26,736 nt of DNA from Candidatus Nomurabacteria bacterium RIFCSPLOWO2_01_FULL_41_12 (GCA_001787035.1 MFUY01000016.1:1-26736), one strand, 5' to 3'; counted from the stretch's first letter, positions 1-6,180 are shown. Numbers and translations: made by a program. Notes: a model not told the origin generated them from the sequence alone.

Positions 1-158
1 ACAATCACATTATAATATATAGCTCCAGAATAGAGCAATATATTATGTGGATAACTCGCCAAAGGCAAGCAGGCTCCCAAAACAAGGGATTTACCCAGAA
101 CCCTATATTTACATACTTTTTACCAAAATGCAAGTACAACCCCCTCCCTTGCGGATCC

Positions 159-183
159 CTTGCGGGTGTCCAACACCCGCAAG
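159..183. repeat. Palindromic repeat of the GGTGTTGGACACC type, copy 1
   Basis: Arms CTTGCGGGTGT (159-169) and ACACCCGCAAG (173-183) are perfect inverted repeats around a CCA loop. The central GGGTGTCCAACACC (164-177) recurs exactly in the hairpin at 6140-6172, so this is an interspersed repeat rather than a chance hairpin. It lies downstream of the leftward gene ending at 234. Confidence 0.75.
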
Positions 184-202
184 TCAAACACCCGCAAGTC
201 AA
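173..202. repeat. Two tandem 15-bp repeats
   Basis: ACACCCGCAAGTCAA occurs twice head to tail (173-187 and 188-202), and GGCAAGTCGGG follows as a degenerate echo. The first copy shares its left part with the palindrome at 159-183, so the tandem looks like a partial duplication of that element. A further small palindrome, GGGTTTTAACCC, sits at 214-225. Confidence 0.75.
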
Positions 203-226
203 GGGGGCAAGTCGGGTTTTAACCCC

Positions 227-257
227 AAACTGGTCAACCTGCCAGGTTGACCAGTTT
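227..257. repeat. Perfect 14-bp inverted repeat spanning a stop codon
   Basis: AAACTGGTCAACCT (227-240) and AGGTTGACCAGTTT (244-257) are perfectly complementary around a GCC spacer. The stop codon of the leftward gene (234-236) lies inside the left arm, and the palindrome encodes that protein's last residues (KLVNLAG). No U-run follows on the minus strand, so it is not a standard intrinsic terminator, though it could protect a 3' end. Confidence 0.8.
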
Positions 258-1049
258 ATATCTGCTCCAGCGCTTTTCTCCTGTTTTGTCAAGGACATTG
301 TCTTTAACCATAGATACCAATTCTCTTTGGAGAGTTTTTTCTCCGCAAGAGACAAGGGAACCGGTAGCCTTACTTTTGATGTCTGTTATAGTTGCACCGT
401 TAACACTGGTTTTGATTATAGATATTATTTCTTCTCTTCTTTGTTTTTTAAGGATTTCAAATTCAATATGAGGTTTTTTATCGGACCCCGAACGAAAGCC
501 TTCGGCTTCATACGGGGCAGGCACTCTATTGGACATGTCCTTTATAGCCTTTAGTAAAGTACTTCCCTTCTGGACACCGATATGTTGTCTGTTAGAGGAA
601 ACTTTTGGTAGAGATATTTCGTCTCTAAAAAATTCTGATAAATTTATTTGGCTATTTGTTTGGGGTTTTGTAATTCCAATTCCAGCTCTATTATTAGACT
701 CTTTTATAGATTGATCCAATTCTAAAAATTCTTTTCGGAGGATACTGGTATTCATTTCAGAGATAATATCTAGTGCTCTCGCAATGTCTAAAAAGGACAT
801 GATTTGATATATCTTTACCAGAGCGTTTGGCGGTATGGTATGCATGTCTGATATGATTTCTGTGCCCAATGTCCTTAATTTATTTTTAAGCGGTTCATCT
901 TGAGCCATTATGTCCGTTACCATATAAAGCGCAGTAATAAGCTTATTTGTCTTAGTGTAGGAAATAAACACGGGCATGTCCTTGATGATTATATCAAGGT
1001 CATTTGTGGAGTCTTTTAGATTTTTATTATCTGTCCTATTAGCTAACAT
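234..1049 (-). CDS. Hypothetical protein with C-terminal winged-helix-like domain
   Basis: The 271-residue protein shows no catalytic motif. Residues about 15-115 look all-helical (KLITALYMVTDIMAQDEPLK and following), residues 116-195 are a polar low-complexity linker, and residues about 200-265 resemble a winged helix-turn-helix. That last part has a basic first helix (KKQRREEIISIIK), an SCGEKTLQREL recognition-like helix and a TGEKRWSRY wing. A role in DNA binding or regulation is inferred from this architecture only. The linker contains a palindrome-encoded segment, YEAEGFRSG (180-188), and the last residues plus the stop lie in another palindrome. The start is supported by a promoter whose -10 box ends six bases before the ATG. 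The gene is divergent from ftsK. Confidence 0.75.
   Translation of the reverse strand: MLANRTDNKNLKDSTNDLDIIIKDMPVFISYTKTNKLITALYMVTDIMAQDEPLKNKLRTLGTEIISDMHTIPPNALVKIYQIMSFLDIARALDIISEMNTSILRKEFLELDQSIKESNNRAGIGITKPQTNSQINLSEFFRDEISLPKVSSNRQHIGVQKGSTLLKAIKDMSNRVPAPYEAEGFRSGSDKKPHIEFEILKKQRREEIISIIKTSVNGATITDIKSKATGSLVSCGEKTLQRELVSMVKDNVLDKTGEKRWSRYKLVNLAG
486..517. repeat. In-frame palindromic element encoding PYEAEGFRSG
   Basis: Nested inverted repeats: CCCCG (486-490) pairs with CGGGG (513-517), and GAAAGCC (494-500) pairs with GGCTTC (504-509) with one bulged base around a TTC loop. On the minus strand it reads in frame as part of PAPYEAEGFRSGSD. It sits in the linker between the two domains of the host protein, where an insertion would be tolerated. 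Confidence 0.6.
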
Positions 1050-1055
1050 TTGTCC

Positions 1056-1084
1056 GTTATACTATGAGACAAAATAAAAAGCAA
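1056..1084 (-). promoter_or_regulatory. Promoter of the 234-1049 gene, leaderless type
   Basis: On the minus strand, TTGCTT (1079-1084) and TATAAC (1056-1061) are separated by exactly 17 bp. The -10 hexamer ends six bases before the ATG, which puts the predicted transcription start at or next to the initiation codon. Confidence 0.6.
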
Positions 1085-1236
1085 ATTCACAAAACTCTTT
1101 CTTGGCACAACTTTTTAATAGGCAATCTATCTAGCACTACTATGCCAGCGAACTTCTCGGCCCGTCGGCCTGCGAAAGGCCTCTCAAAAAGTGCGCCTGC
1201 GACGAGTTAATTTTTTTATGTTAAGATGTAAATGTC
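1085..1236. other. Intergenic region with a GC-rich hairpin, upstream of ftsK
   Basis: After an AT-rich stretch, 1150-1205 is clearly richer in G+C than its surroundings. It contains GGCCT-GCGAA-AGGCC (around 1169-1183), and CTCG near 1156 can pair with CGAG near 1203. A run of T follows at about 1211-1217. This could be a stem plus U-tract of a small rightward transcript or a decayed repeat. For ftsK itself, an extended -10 (TGTTAAGAT) lies nine bases before the GTG start. Confidence 0.3.
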
Positions 1237-3411
1237 GTGAAAAATAAAAAAGAAACTTCAGTAGGGCTAAAGAGCCAGACAAAACACGGAATAATGGCAG
1301 TAGTTTTTTTTGTTTTGGCATTATTTTTTTTAATGTCCGCTTTTAGCATGACGGGAGTCGCGGGTGAATTTATTTACGAAAAACTTTATTATCTTTTGGG
1401 TATCGGCTACATTCTCCTACCAGCTCTGCTTCTCCTGCTTGGATCTTCATTTGTAAAATCTGAAGCTCCGGACATCGGGTGGAGAAGCATGGGAAGCGCG
1501 GCGATGTTCCTTCTTTCCGGTTTAGGAATGATAGACATCGCTTCGGGCTCGCACTCGGGCGGACTCTTGGGGGAAATTTTATCAACACCTCTTGTATCTC
1601 TTTTTGACCCGTATGCCAGCATTATTTTCCTCGGGGGAATTCTAATAATTTCCATACTTGTAATCTTTGACGCAAAACTGGACGTCGGACCATTTTTCGT
1701 AAAGCTCCGAGACTTCCTGACGAAGAAAAAAGTAGCTCCAGCAATGGAGGAAGAAGTCGGAATCCCGACTCCTCCAGCGGAGGACGTCGGAAAAGAAGAA
1801 GATGAAAAAGAGAGCGTCGGAAAAAAAATCAAAAAAGCGCTCGGTATAAATAAGGAAGAAGACGAAGAAGAGATGCCGATAAAAAAAAGAAGAGTAAATC
1901 TTTCTACTTATCAACCCCCGCCATTATCACTCTTGGAAGAGGACCAAGGCAAGCCAAATACGGGCGACATCAAAGCCAATGCAAATATAATAAAGCGCAC
2001 GCTCCAAAATTTCGGCATAGAAGTGGAAATGGATGAGGTGACAATAGGTCCGACTGTCACCCGCTATGCTTTGAAACCTGCCGAAGGAATGAAGCTCTCG
2101 CGCATCATCGGACTTACAAACGATCTAGCGCTCGCGCTGGCAGCACACCCGATCAGAATAGAAGCACCAATACCCGGAAAATCCCTAGTCGGTATTGAAA
2201 TTCCAAATAGAACAAAATCGCTCGTCGGCCTAGCTACTTTGCTTGCCGACAACAAATTCCAAAATTCTACAAAGCCACTCACTATAGCTCTAGGACGCAG
2301 CATCGGAGGCAAATCGGTCTTCGGCAACCTTGCCAAAATGCCGCATTGCCTCGTCGCCGGTACGACTGGGAGCGGAAAATCAGTCGCTATCCACTCTATG
2401 ATAACTTCCCTCCTCTACAGAAACGGACCCGACGATTTAAAATTTATAATGATAGACCCCAAGCGCGTAGAGCTAACTCTCTATAATAATATTCCGCATC
2501 TGCTCACGCCTGTCATCACTGATGCTAAGAAAACAATTCTGGCTCTGAAGTGGGCGGCGAAAGAAATGGACCGCCGTTATGACATTCTAGAAGCAGAATC
2601 CGTGCGAGACGTAGAATCCTACCATAACAATATATGGAATTCGGGCCAAAAGAAAAAAAATTTGGAAGGCGTGGAAGAAGCCAGCACCGACCGCCTGCCG
2701 TACATCATCATTATTATAGATGAACTGGCAGACATAATGAGCTCTTATCCGAGAGAACTTGAGGCGGCCATCGTCCGCCTGGCTCAAATGTCTAGAGCCG
2801 TGGGTATACATTTAATCTTGTCCACCCAGCGTCCGGAAGTAAATGTCATCACCGGCTTAATCAAAGCCAACATCCCAGCTCGCGTCGCCTTGAAAGTATC
2901 TTCGCAAGTAGACTCGCGCACGATATTGGACGCAGGCGGAGCAGAAAAATTGCTCGGCGCCGGTGATATGCTCTACTCTTCCGGCGAGGCGGAGCCAGAG
3001 CGCCTGCAGAGCGCATTTATTTCAGAAGCAGAGGTGAAAAAAGTGGTAAAATATTTAGCCGATAATTATAAAGACGAAATATCTGAAGAAATAGCATTCT
3101 CCGCAGGTTCCATGTCAGCTGACAAAAGCATCTTTGAAAGTACACTCGACGATGAGAATGAAGATGATGATGAAATGTATGAAGAAGCGAGAGCTTGTGT
3201 AGTAGAAGCAGGCAAAGCATCAACTTCTTATCTGCAAAGAAAATTAAAATTAGGATACGCGCGCGCGGCACGGCTGATGGATCGCTTAGAAGAGCGCGGA
3301 GTGATAGGCCCGGGAGACGGCGCAAAGCCGAGAGAAGTCTTGGCCTCGCCTATAGGCTCTGGGCCGAAGGAAAAAATTGAGCGGACTGAAAATGGGGGAA
3401 ATGTAATTTAA
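1237..3411 (+). CDS. ftsK: DNA translocase FtsK
   Basis: FtsK/SpoIIIE family protein of 724 residues that pumps DNA at the division septum and helps resolve chromosome dimers. Four N-terminal membrane segments (about 17-36, 51-73, 82-102, 127-146) are followed by an acidic/basic linker (about 165-235) and the RecA-like motor. Walker A is GTTGSGKS (375-382) and Walker B is in IIIIIDELAD. The C-terminal winged-helix gamma domain (about 640-705, with TSYLQRKLKLGYARAARLMD) normally reads KOPS-type DNA sequences. The linker is much shorter than in E. coli, as is common in streamlined genomes, and holds a palindrome-encoded IPTPPAEDVG segment. The start is GTG; the nearby ATG at 1232 runs straight into a stop. 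The stop overlaps the next gene by one base (TAATG), which suggests translational coupling. Confidence 0.96.
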   Translation: MKNKKETSVGLKSQTKHGIMAVVFFVLALFFLMSAFSMTGVAGEFIYEKLYYLLGIGYILLPALLLLLGSSFVKSEAPDIGWRSMGSAAMFLLSGLGMIDIASGSHSGGLLGEILSTPLVSLFDPYASIIFLGGILIISILVIFDAKLDVGPFFVKLRDFLTKKKVAPAMEEEVGIPTPPAEDVGKEEDEKESVGKKIKKALGINKEEDEEEMPIKKRRVNLSTYQPPPLSLLEEDQGKPNTGDIKANANIIKRTLQNFGIEVEMDEVTIGPTVTRYALKPAEGMKLSRIIGLTNDLALALAAHPIRIEAPIPGKSLVGIEIPNRTKSLVGLATLLADNKFQNSTKPLTIALGRSIGGKSVFGNLAKMPHCLVAGTTGSGKSVAIHSMITSLLYRNGPDDLKFIMIDPKRVELTLYNNIPHLLTPVITDAKKTILALKWAAKEMDRRYDILEAESVRDVESYHNNIWNSGQKKKNLEGVEEASTDRLPYIIIIIDELADIMSSYPRELEAAIVRLAQMSRAVGIHLILSTQRPEVNVITGLIKANIPARVALKVSSQVDSRTILDAGGAEKLLGAGDMLYSSGEAEPERLQSAFISEAEVKKVVKYLADNYKDEISEEIAFSAGSMSADKSIFESTLDDENEDDDEMYEEARACVVEAGKASTSYLQRKLKLGYARAARLMDRLEERGVIGPGDGAKPREVLASPIGSGPKEKIERTENGGNVI
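1756..1790. repeat. In-frame palindromic element in the FtsK linker (CCGAC/GTCGG type)
   Basis: AGTCGG-AATC-CCGACT forms one hairpin. CGACTCCTCC (1766-1775) then pairs with GGAGGA plus GTCG (1779-1789, one bulged C) around an AGC loop. It encodes VGIPTPPAEDVG, residues 174-185. The same DNA theme (CCCGAC...GTCGGGA) and peptide theme (IPT...ESVGK) occur in the glyQS insert at 13868-13909. Confidence 0.55.
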
Positions 3412-3773
3412 TGAATAACAATGCGAAAAAAATATTACAAATAGGTGGATTTCTTGTCTTTTTTCTTTTGATTATTGTTTACGCTTTCTTCCGATCCCAT
3501 GACTTGATTTTTGGAGTGAAAATAAAAAATGTAAATATAATGGATGGAACAACAGTTACAAATAGCGTTCTTGATGTGACAGGTAAGGCAAAAAACGCGA
3601 CCAACTTGACTTTAAACGGACGGGAAATTTCAATAGATGAGAAAGGTAATTTTGACGAGACAATTGCGCTCTTGCCAGGATATAATATAATCAATATCAC
3701 AGCTAAAGATAAATTCGGATACATTGATGAGAAAAATTATAAGCTAATGTACGAAGCAGAAAATACTTTTTAG
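3411..3773 (+). CDS. Small membrane-anchored protein with Ig-like extracellular domain
   Basis: The 120-residue protein has one membrane segment (about 8-27, KILQIGGFLVFFLLIIVYAF) with a short Lys/Asn-rich cytoplasmic tail. The remaining ~90 residues are predicted to be outside the cell. The external part has the alternating beta pattern of a small Ig-like or glucodextranase-B-like domain (NSVLDVTGKAKNATNLTLNG...PGYNIINITAKDKFG). The ATG overlaps the ftsK stop by one base, so the two are probably co-translated. Its function is unknown; a role at the envelope or division site is only suggested by the ftsK linkage. The last bases, including the stop codon, form one arm of the stem at 3756-3833. 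Confidence 0.8.
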   Translation: MNNNAKKILQIGGFLVFFLLIIVYAFFRSHDLIFGVKIKNVNIMDGTTVTNSVLDVTGKAKNATNLTLNGREISIDEKGNFDETIALLPGYNIINITAKDKFGYIDEKNYKLMYEAENTF

Positions 3774-3833
3774 AATGGTCTGGCCGGGATAGGGACCCGG
3801 AGAACCGAGGACCTGATAAAAAGCATTTTCTGC
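3756..3833 (+). promoter_or_regulatory. Candidate structured RNA in the recA leader
   Basis: Three nested helices can form. GCAGAAAATACTTTTT (3756-3771) pairs with AAAAAGCATTTTCTGC (3818-3833) with one mismatch in 16. GGTC (3777-3780) pairs with GACC (3810-3813). CCGGG (3784-3788) pairs with CCCGG (3796-3800) around a seven-base loop. The structure starts at the stop of the upstream gene and ends 13 bases before the recA ATG, so it could act in attenuation, mRNA stability or control of recA translation. It may instead be a decayed palindromic repeat. Confidence 0.45.
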
Positions 3834-3846
3834 GAAGTAATAAAAA

Positions 3847-4926
3847 ATGTTAAAGAAAAAAGAAAAAAAAGAAGACAAGACTGTGGGAATAGCTGTATTG
3901 GAAGACACTTTAAAAGCAATCCAAACAAAGTTCGGCGAGGGGTCAATCATGAAATTTGGCGACTCGCCGAAAGTAGACGTCAATGTGGTACCGACCGGTT
4001 CCATCGGGCTCGACATGGCGCTCGGCGTCGGCGGAATACCGCGCGGTAGAATCATTGAAATATTCGGACCTGAATCCTCCGGAAAAACGACATTATCGCT
4101 CCATATCGTCGGAGAAGCACAAAAGCTGGGAGGCGTATGCGCGTACATTGACGCCGAACACGCAATGGATCCGGAATATACTAAAAAGCTCGGAGTCAAT
4201 ATAAATAATCTGCTTATCTCCCAGCCGGATAATGGAGAACAGGCTTTAGAGATCGTAGAGAGCCTAGTGCGAACAGGGAAAATTGATGTGATAGTTATAG
4301 ACTCGGTGGCAGCGCTTACTCCAAAGGACGAAATTGAAGGCGATATGGGTGCGTATCATGTCGGCAAGCAAGCCCGCCTGATGAGCCAAGCACTCCGCAA
4401 GCTAACGGCCATAGTCGCCCGCTCAAAAACCGTAGTTATTTTCATCAACCAAATCCGCATGCAAATCGGAGTGATGTTCGGTAATCCAGAAACCACTCCG
4501 GGAGGAAAAGCTCTCAAGTTCTACACTTCAGTGCGCTTGGACATACGCAAAATCGCCCAAATCAAAAAAGGAGAAGAAGTTGTGGGTAGCCGCACACGCG
4601 TCAAAGTAGTGAAAAACAAAGTTTCAGCGCCATTCAAGCAAACGGAATTTGACATTATTTATAATGAAGGCATCTCTAGAGAGGGGGAAATCATGGCGCT
4701 CGGAGAAAAATTTAAAATCATAGAAAAAACCGGGAATTCATATTTCTATACGCCTGGCCACGCTTTAAAGGACGGTGCGCGGCATGATTCCGCTGAATCA
4801 AAAAAGGAAGAGAAGCTAAAGTTGGGTGTAGGCTACGATGCCACCCGCAAGTTCCTAAAGGAAAATAAAAAAATCTCTGACCAAATCCTGAAAGAAATCC
4901 GTAAAAAATTTGCCGAAGAGGTATAA
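3847..4926 (+). CDS. recA: Recombinase RecA
   Basis: Strand-exchange recombinase that forms ATP-dependent filaments on single-stranded DNA. At 359 residues it is of normal length. Walker A is GPESSGKT (74-81), Walker B is in VIVIDSVAAL, and the loop-2 region NQIRMQIGVMFGNPETTPGG is intact. The C-terminal domain carries an extra ~20 residues between NSYFY and LGVGYDATRKFL, where most RecA proteins have only a short turn. The core of that insert, ALKDGARHDSAES (306-318), is encoded by the 39-bp palindromic element at 4762-4800. The insert lies on the outside of the filament in known RecA structures (family knowledge), so activity is probably kept. The region upstream can fold into a long nested hairpin. 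No LexA-type site was recognised. Confidence 0.98.
   Translation: MLKKKEKKEDKTVGIAVLEDTLKAIQTKFGEGSIMKFGDSPKVDVNVVPTGSIGLDMALGVGGIPRGRIIEIFGPESSGKTTLSLHIVGEAQKLGGVCAYIDAEHAMDPEYTKKLGVNINNLLISQPDNGEQALEIVESLVRTGKIDVIVIDSVAALTPKDEIEGDMGAYHVGKQARLMSQALRKLTAIVARSKTVVIFINQIRMQIGVMFGNPETTPGGKALKFYTSVRLDIRKIAQIKKGEEVVGSRTRVKVVKNKVSAPFKQTEFDIIYNEGISREGEIMALGEKFKIIEKTGNSYFYTPGHALKDGARHDSAESKKEEKLKLGVGYDATRKFLKENKKISDQILKEIRKKFAEEV
4762..4800 (+). repeat. 39-bp in-frame palindromic element, recA copy
   Basis: The unit begins GCTTTAAAGGACGGTGCGCG and ends TGATTCCGCTGAATCA, whose TGATTC/GAATCA arms form a hairpin. It matches the tatD copy (7551-7589) at 35 of 39 positions, is recognisably the same as the ileS copy (19553-19591), and matches the argS-leader copy (24320-24359) with one extra base. 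It is read as ALKDGARHDSAES. Confidence 0.9.
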
Positions 4927-4938
4927 ATTTGCTAGTAT
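4910..4938 (+). promoter_or_regulatory. efp promoter, leaderless type
   Basis: TTGCCG (4910-4915) and TAGTAT (4933-4938) are separated by 17 bp. TGC directly before the -10 gives an extended -10 motif. The hexamer ends six bases before the efp ATG, so the mRNA probably starts at the initiation codon. The -35 box lies inside the last codons of recA. Confidence 0.65.
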
Positions 4939-4944
4939 GGGCCA

Positions 4945-5523
4945 ATGTCCCAATTGCAATATAACGAAATTCGCGAGAAAAAAATAATAATTTATAATGA
5001 TGAGCCATGTGAAGTGGTAGAATCTCATGTCGCCCGCACCCAGCAAAGGAAGCCGCAAAATCAGGTCAAGCTTAAAAGCCTGATTTCCGGCAAGACTATC
5101 GCCGCCACCTTTCATGTCTCTGAATCTGCCGATGAAGCAGATATTATAAAGCGTGACATTACTTTTTTATATCACAATAAGGGCGAGTATTGGTTCTGTG
5201 ATCCCGAAGATAAAGCCAAAAGATTTAAATTGGATAATACGCTCATTGGGGACACAGCAAAATTTCTAAAACAAAATGGAAATGCTACGGCTCTCATCTG
5301 GGAAAATGACGATGAAGAGAAAATAATAAAAGTAACTCTACCGATTAAAATGGAGTTTAAAGTAAAAGAAGCTCCTCCAGCCGTCCGCGGAGATACCTCA
5401 AAAGGAGGTATAAAAGTTATCGTTCTAGAAAACGGCGCATTTATCAACGCTCCGATGTTCATCAAAGAGGGCGACACCATCAGCGTAAATACTGAAAATG
5501 GAGAATACGTGGAGAGAGTTTAA
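4945..5523 (+). CDS. efp: Elongation factor P
   Basis: EF-P, 192 residues, of normal length; it enters the ribosome between the P and E sites to rescue stalls at proline runs. The N-terminal KOW-like domain (about 1-65), the middle OB domain (about 70-130) and the C-terminal OB domain with GDTSKGGIKVIVLENGAFINAPMFIK are all present. Oddity: the tip loop, normally PGKG with a modifiable Lys or Arg, reads RTQQRKPQN (31-39), with no PG pair and Gln aligned to the usual modified residue. R35 and K36 are next to it. The gene has its own promoter at the end of recA. It converges on the 5526-5921 gene with two bases between stop codons and no obvious terminator. Confidence 0.95.
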   Translation: MSQLQYNEIREKKIIIYNDEPCEVVESHVARTQQRKPQNQVKLKSLISGKTIAATFHVSESADEADIIKRDITFLYHNKGEYWFCDPEDKAKRFKLDNTLIGDTAKFLKQNGNATALIWENDDEEKIIKVTLPIKMEFKVKEAPPAVRGDTSKGGIKVIVLENGAFINAPMFIKEGDTISVNTENGEYVERV

Positions 5524-5525
5524 GA

Positions 5526-5921
5526 TTATATATTAAAATCAAATTTTCGGGCCCTTACCTTAATTTCCGCCAAGGCTTCTCTGAATAGTTCTGTGTTTTC
5601 GCTACTTTGTATTGCTTCGTCTCTTGAGAGAGAATTTCCAACAATTCTAATCATTTCAACAAACTCCGGACCGATTAGCTTATTGGAACCCTTGGGCTGA
5701 AAAAACACTTTAACTAAGGTCTTAAGTGCCCCTAGAACACTGTCCTCTGCTAGTTTTGTAGTGACGATAGGGTCATAGCCTAGCGTTTTGGATTGTTGCC
5801 CCACGTGGGCATGATACTCCGCGTCAGTGTAGTTCAGTTTCATATCCTGAATTTTTTGCAAAGTCGGGGATAGTTTCTCCGGGCCTCTTTGTGGAAACGG
5901 CATTACATTATCTCCTGGCAT
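5526..5921 (-). CDS. Hypothetical protein at the end of the rpsF-ssb-rpsR operon
   Basis: The 131-residue soluble protein has no signal peptide, membrane segment or recognised motif. It starts with a Pro-rich segment (MPGDNVMPFPQRGPEKLSP) and then appears mostly helical, with a central VLGALKTLVKVFFQPKG and a charged amphipathic C-terminal helix (FREALAEIKVRARKF). It begins nine bases after the rpsR stop and is probably co-transcribed with it. In most bacteria this slot holds rplI (ribosomal protein L9), but I see no resemblance to L9, whose N-domain has a conserved Gly-rich start. Function unknown. Confidence 0.7.
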   Translation of the reverse strand: MPGDNVMPFPQRGPEKLSPTLQKIQDMKLNYTDAEYHAHVGQQSKTLGYDPIVTTKLAEDSVLGALKTLVKVFFQPKGSNKLIGPEFVEMIRIVGNSLSRDEAIQSSENTELFREALAEIKVRARKFDFNI

Positions 5922-5930
5922 AGATGTTTT

Positions 5931-6131
5931 TTATTTAACCACAAAAGGAAGCAAGCCTAAAAATCTCGCGTGTTTGATGGCAGAAGCGAGCGCACGTTGA
6001 TTTTTGGCAGTCACGCCAGTACGCTTGTGGCTCATGATTTTACCATTAGGATTCAAAAATTTCCTTAGAATATCAACATCCTTATAGTCTATATATTTTA
6101 TATTATTAGCTGAAAAGTAGTCTTGCTTCAT
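5931..6131 (-). CDS. rpsR: 30S ribosomal protein S18
   Basis: 66 residues, of typical S18 length. The conserved core IDYKDVDILRKFLNPNGKIMSHKRTGVTAKNQRALASAIKHARFLGLLPF is obvious when read in parts: the YKD...L..F segment, then KRTG and the basic helix that contacts 16S rRNA and S6. It is third in the rpsF-ssb-rpsR order, the standard bacterial arrangement. Its start lies eight bases after a strong perfect hairpin (6140-6172) that separates it from ssb, so its translation or message level could differ from the two upstream genes. Confidence 0.96.
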   Translation of the reverse strand: MKQDYFSANNIKYIDYKDVDILRKFLNPNGKIMSHKRTGVTAKNQRALASAIKHARFLGLLPFVVK

Positions 6132-6139
6132 AAATTTCA

Positions 6140-6172
6140 GGTGTTGGACACCCGCAACGGGTGTCCAACACC
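6140..6172. repeat. Perfect 15-bp palindrome between ssb and rpsR
   Basis: GGTGTTGGACACCCG (6140-6154) and CGGGTGTCCAACACC (6158-6172) are perfectly complementary around CAA. Each arm is itself a small hairpin (GGTGT-TGG-ACACC), so two alternative folds exist. It fills most of the 49-base gap between ssb and rpsR and ends eight bases before the rpsR ATG. It shares GGGTGTCCAACACC with the repeat at 159-183. It lacks a U-tract, so it is more likely an mRNA-stabilising or attenuating element than a full terminator. Confidence 0.8.
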
Positions 6173-6180
6173 TAGTCTTA

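Noticed and set aside
46..54. Perfect DnaA box (TGTGGATAA) next to an AT-rich stretch, possible origin
   Set aside because: Only one box is seen, with no dnaA, dnaN or parAB nearby and no cluster of boxes. A single 9-mer is expected by chance at this scale.
173..202. Possible short CRISPR array
   Set aside because: Only two adjacent 15-bp units with no spacers; no cas1 or effector genes in the window. The Cas2-like gene is far away and has a winged-helix fusion typical of PaaX-like regulators.
3774..3835. tRNA-like stretch (complement of TGGTCTGGCCGGGAT...GACCTGATAAAAAGC) before recA
   Set aside because: The T-arm stem CCGGG/CCCGG has a seven-base loop, but it lacks the conserved TTC-R pattern. 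No matching 5' acceptor strand or D-arm is found on the minus strand. Nested stems explain it better.
4718..5115. Long open frames on the minus strand opposite recA and efp
   Set aside because: They lie opposite two clearly conserved genes, have no start context and encode unconvincing peptides. They arise from codon bias.
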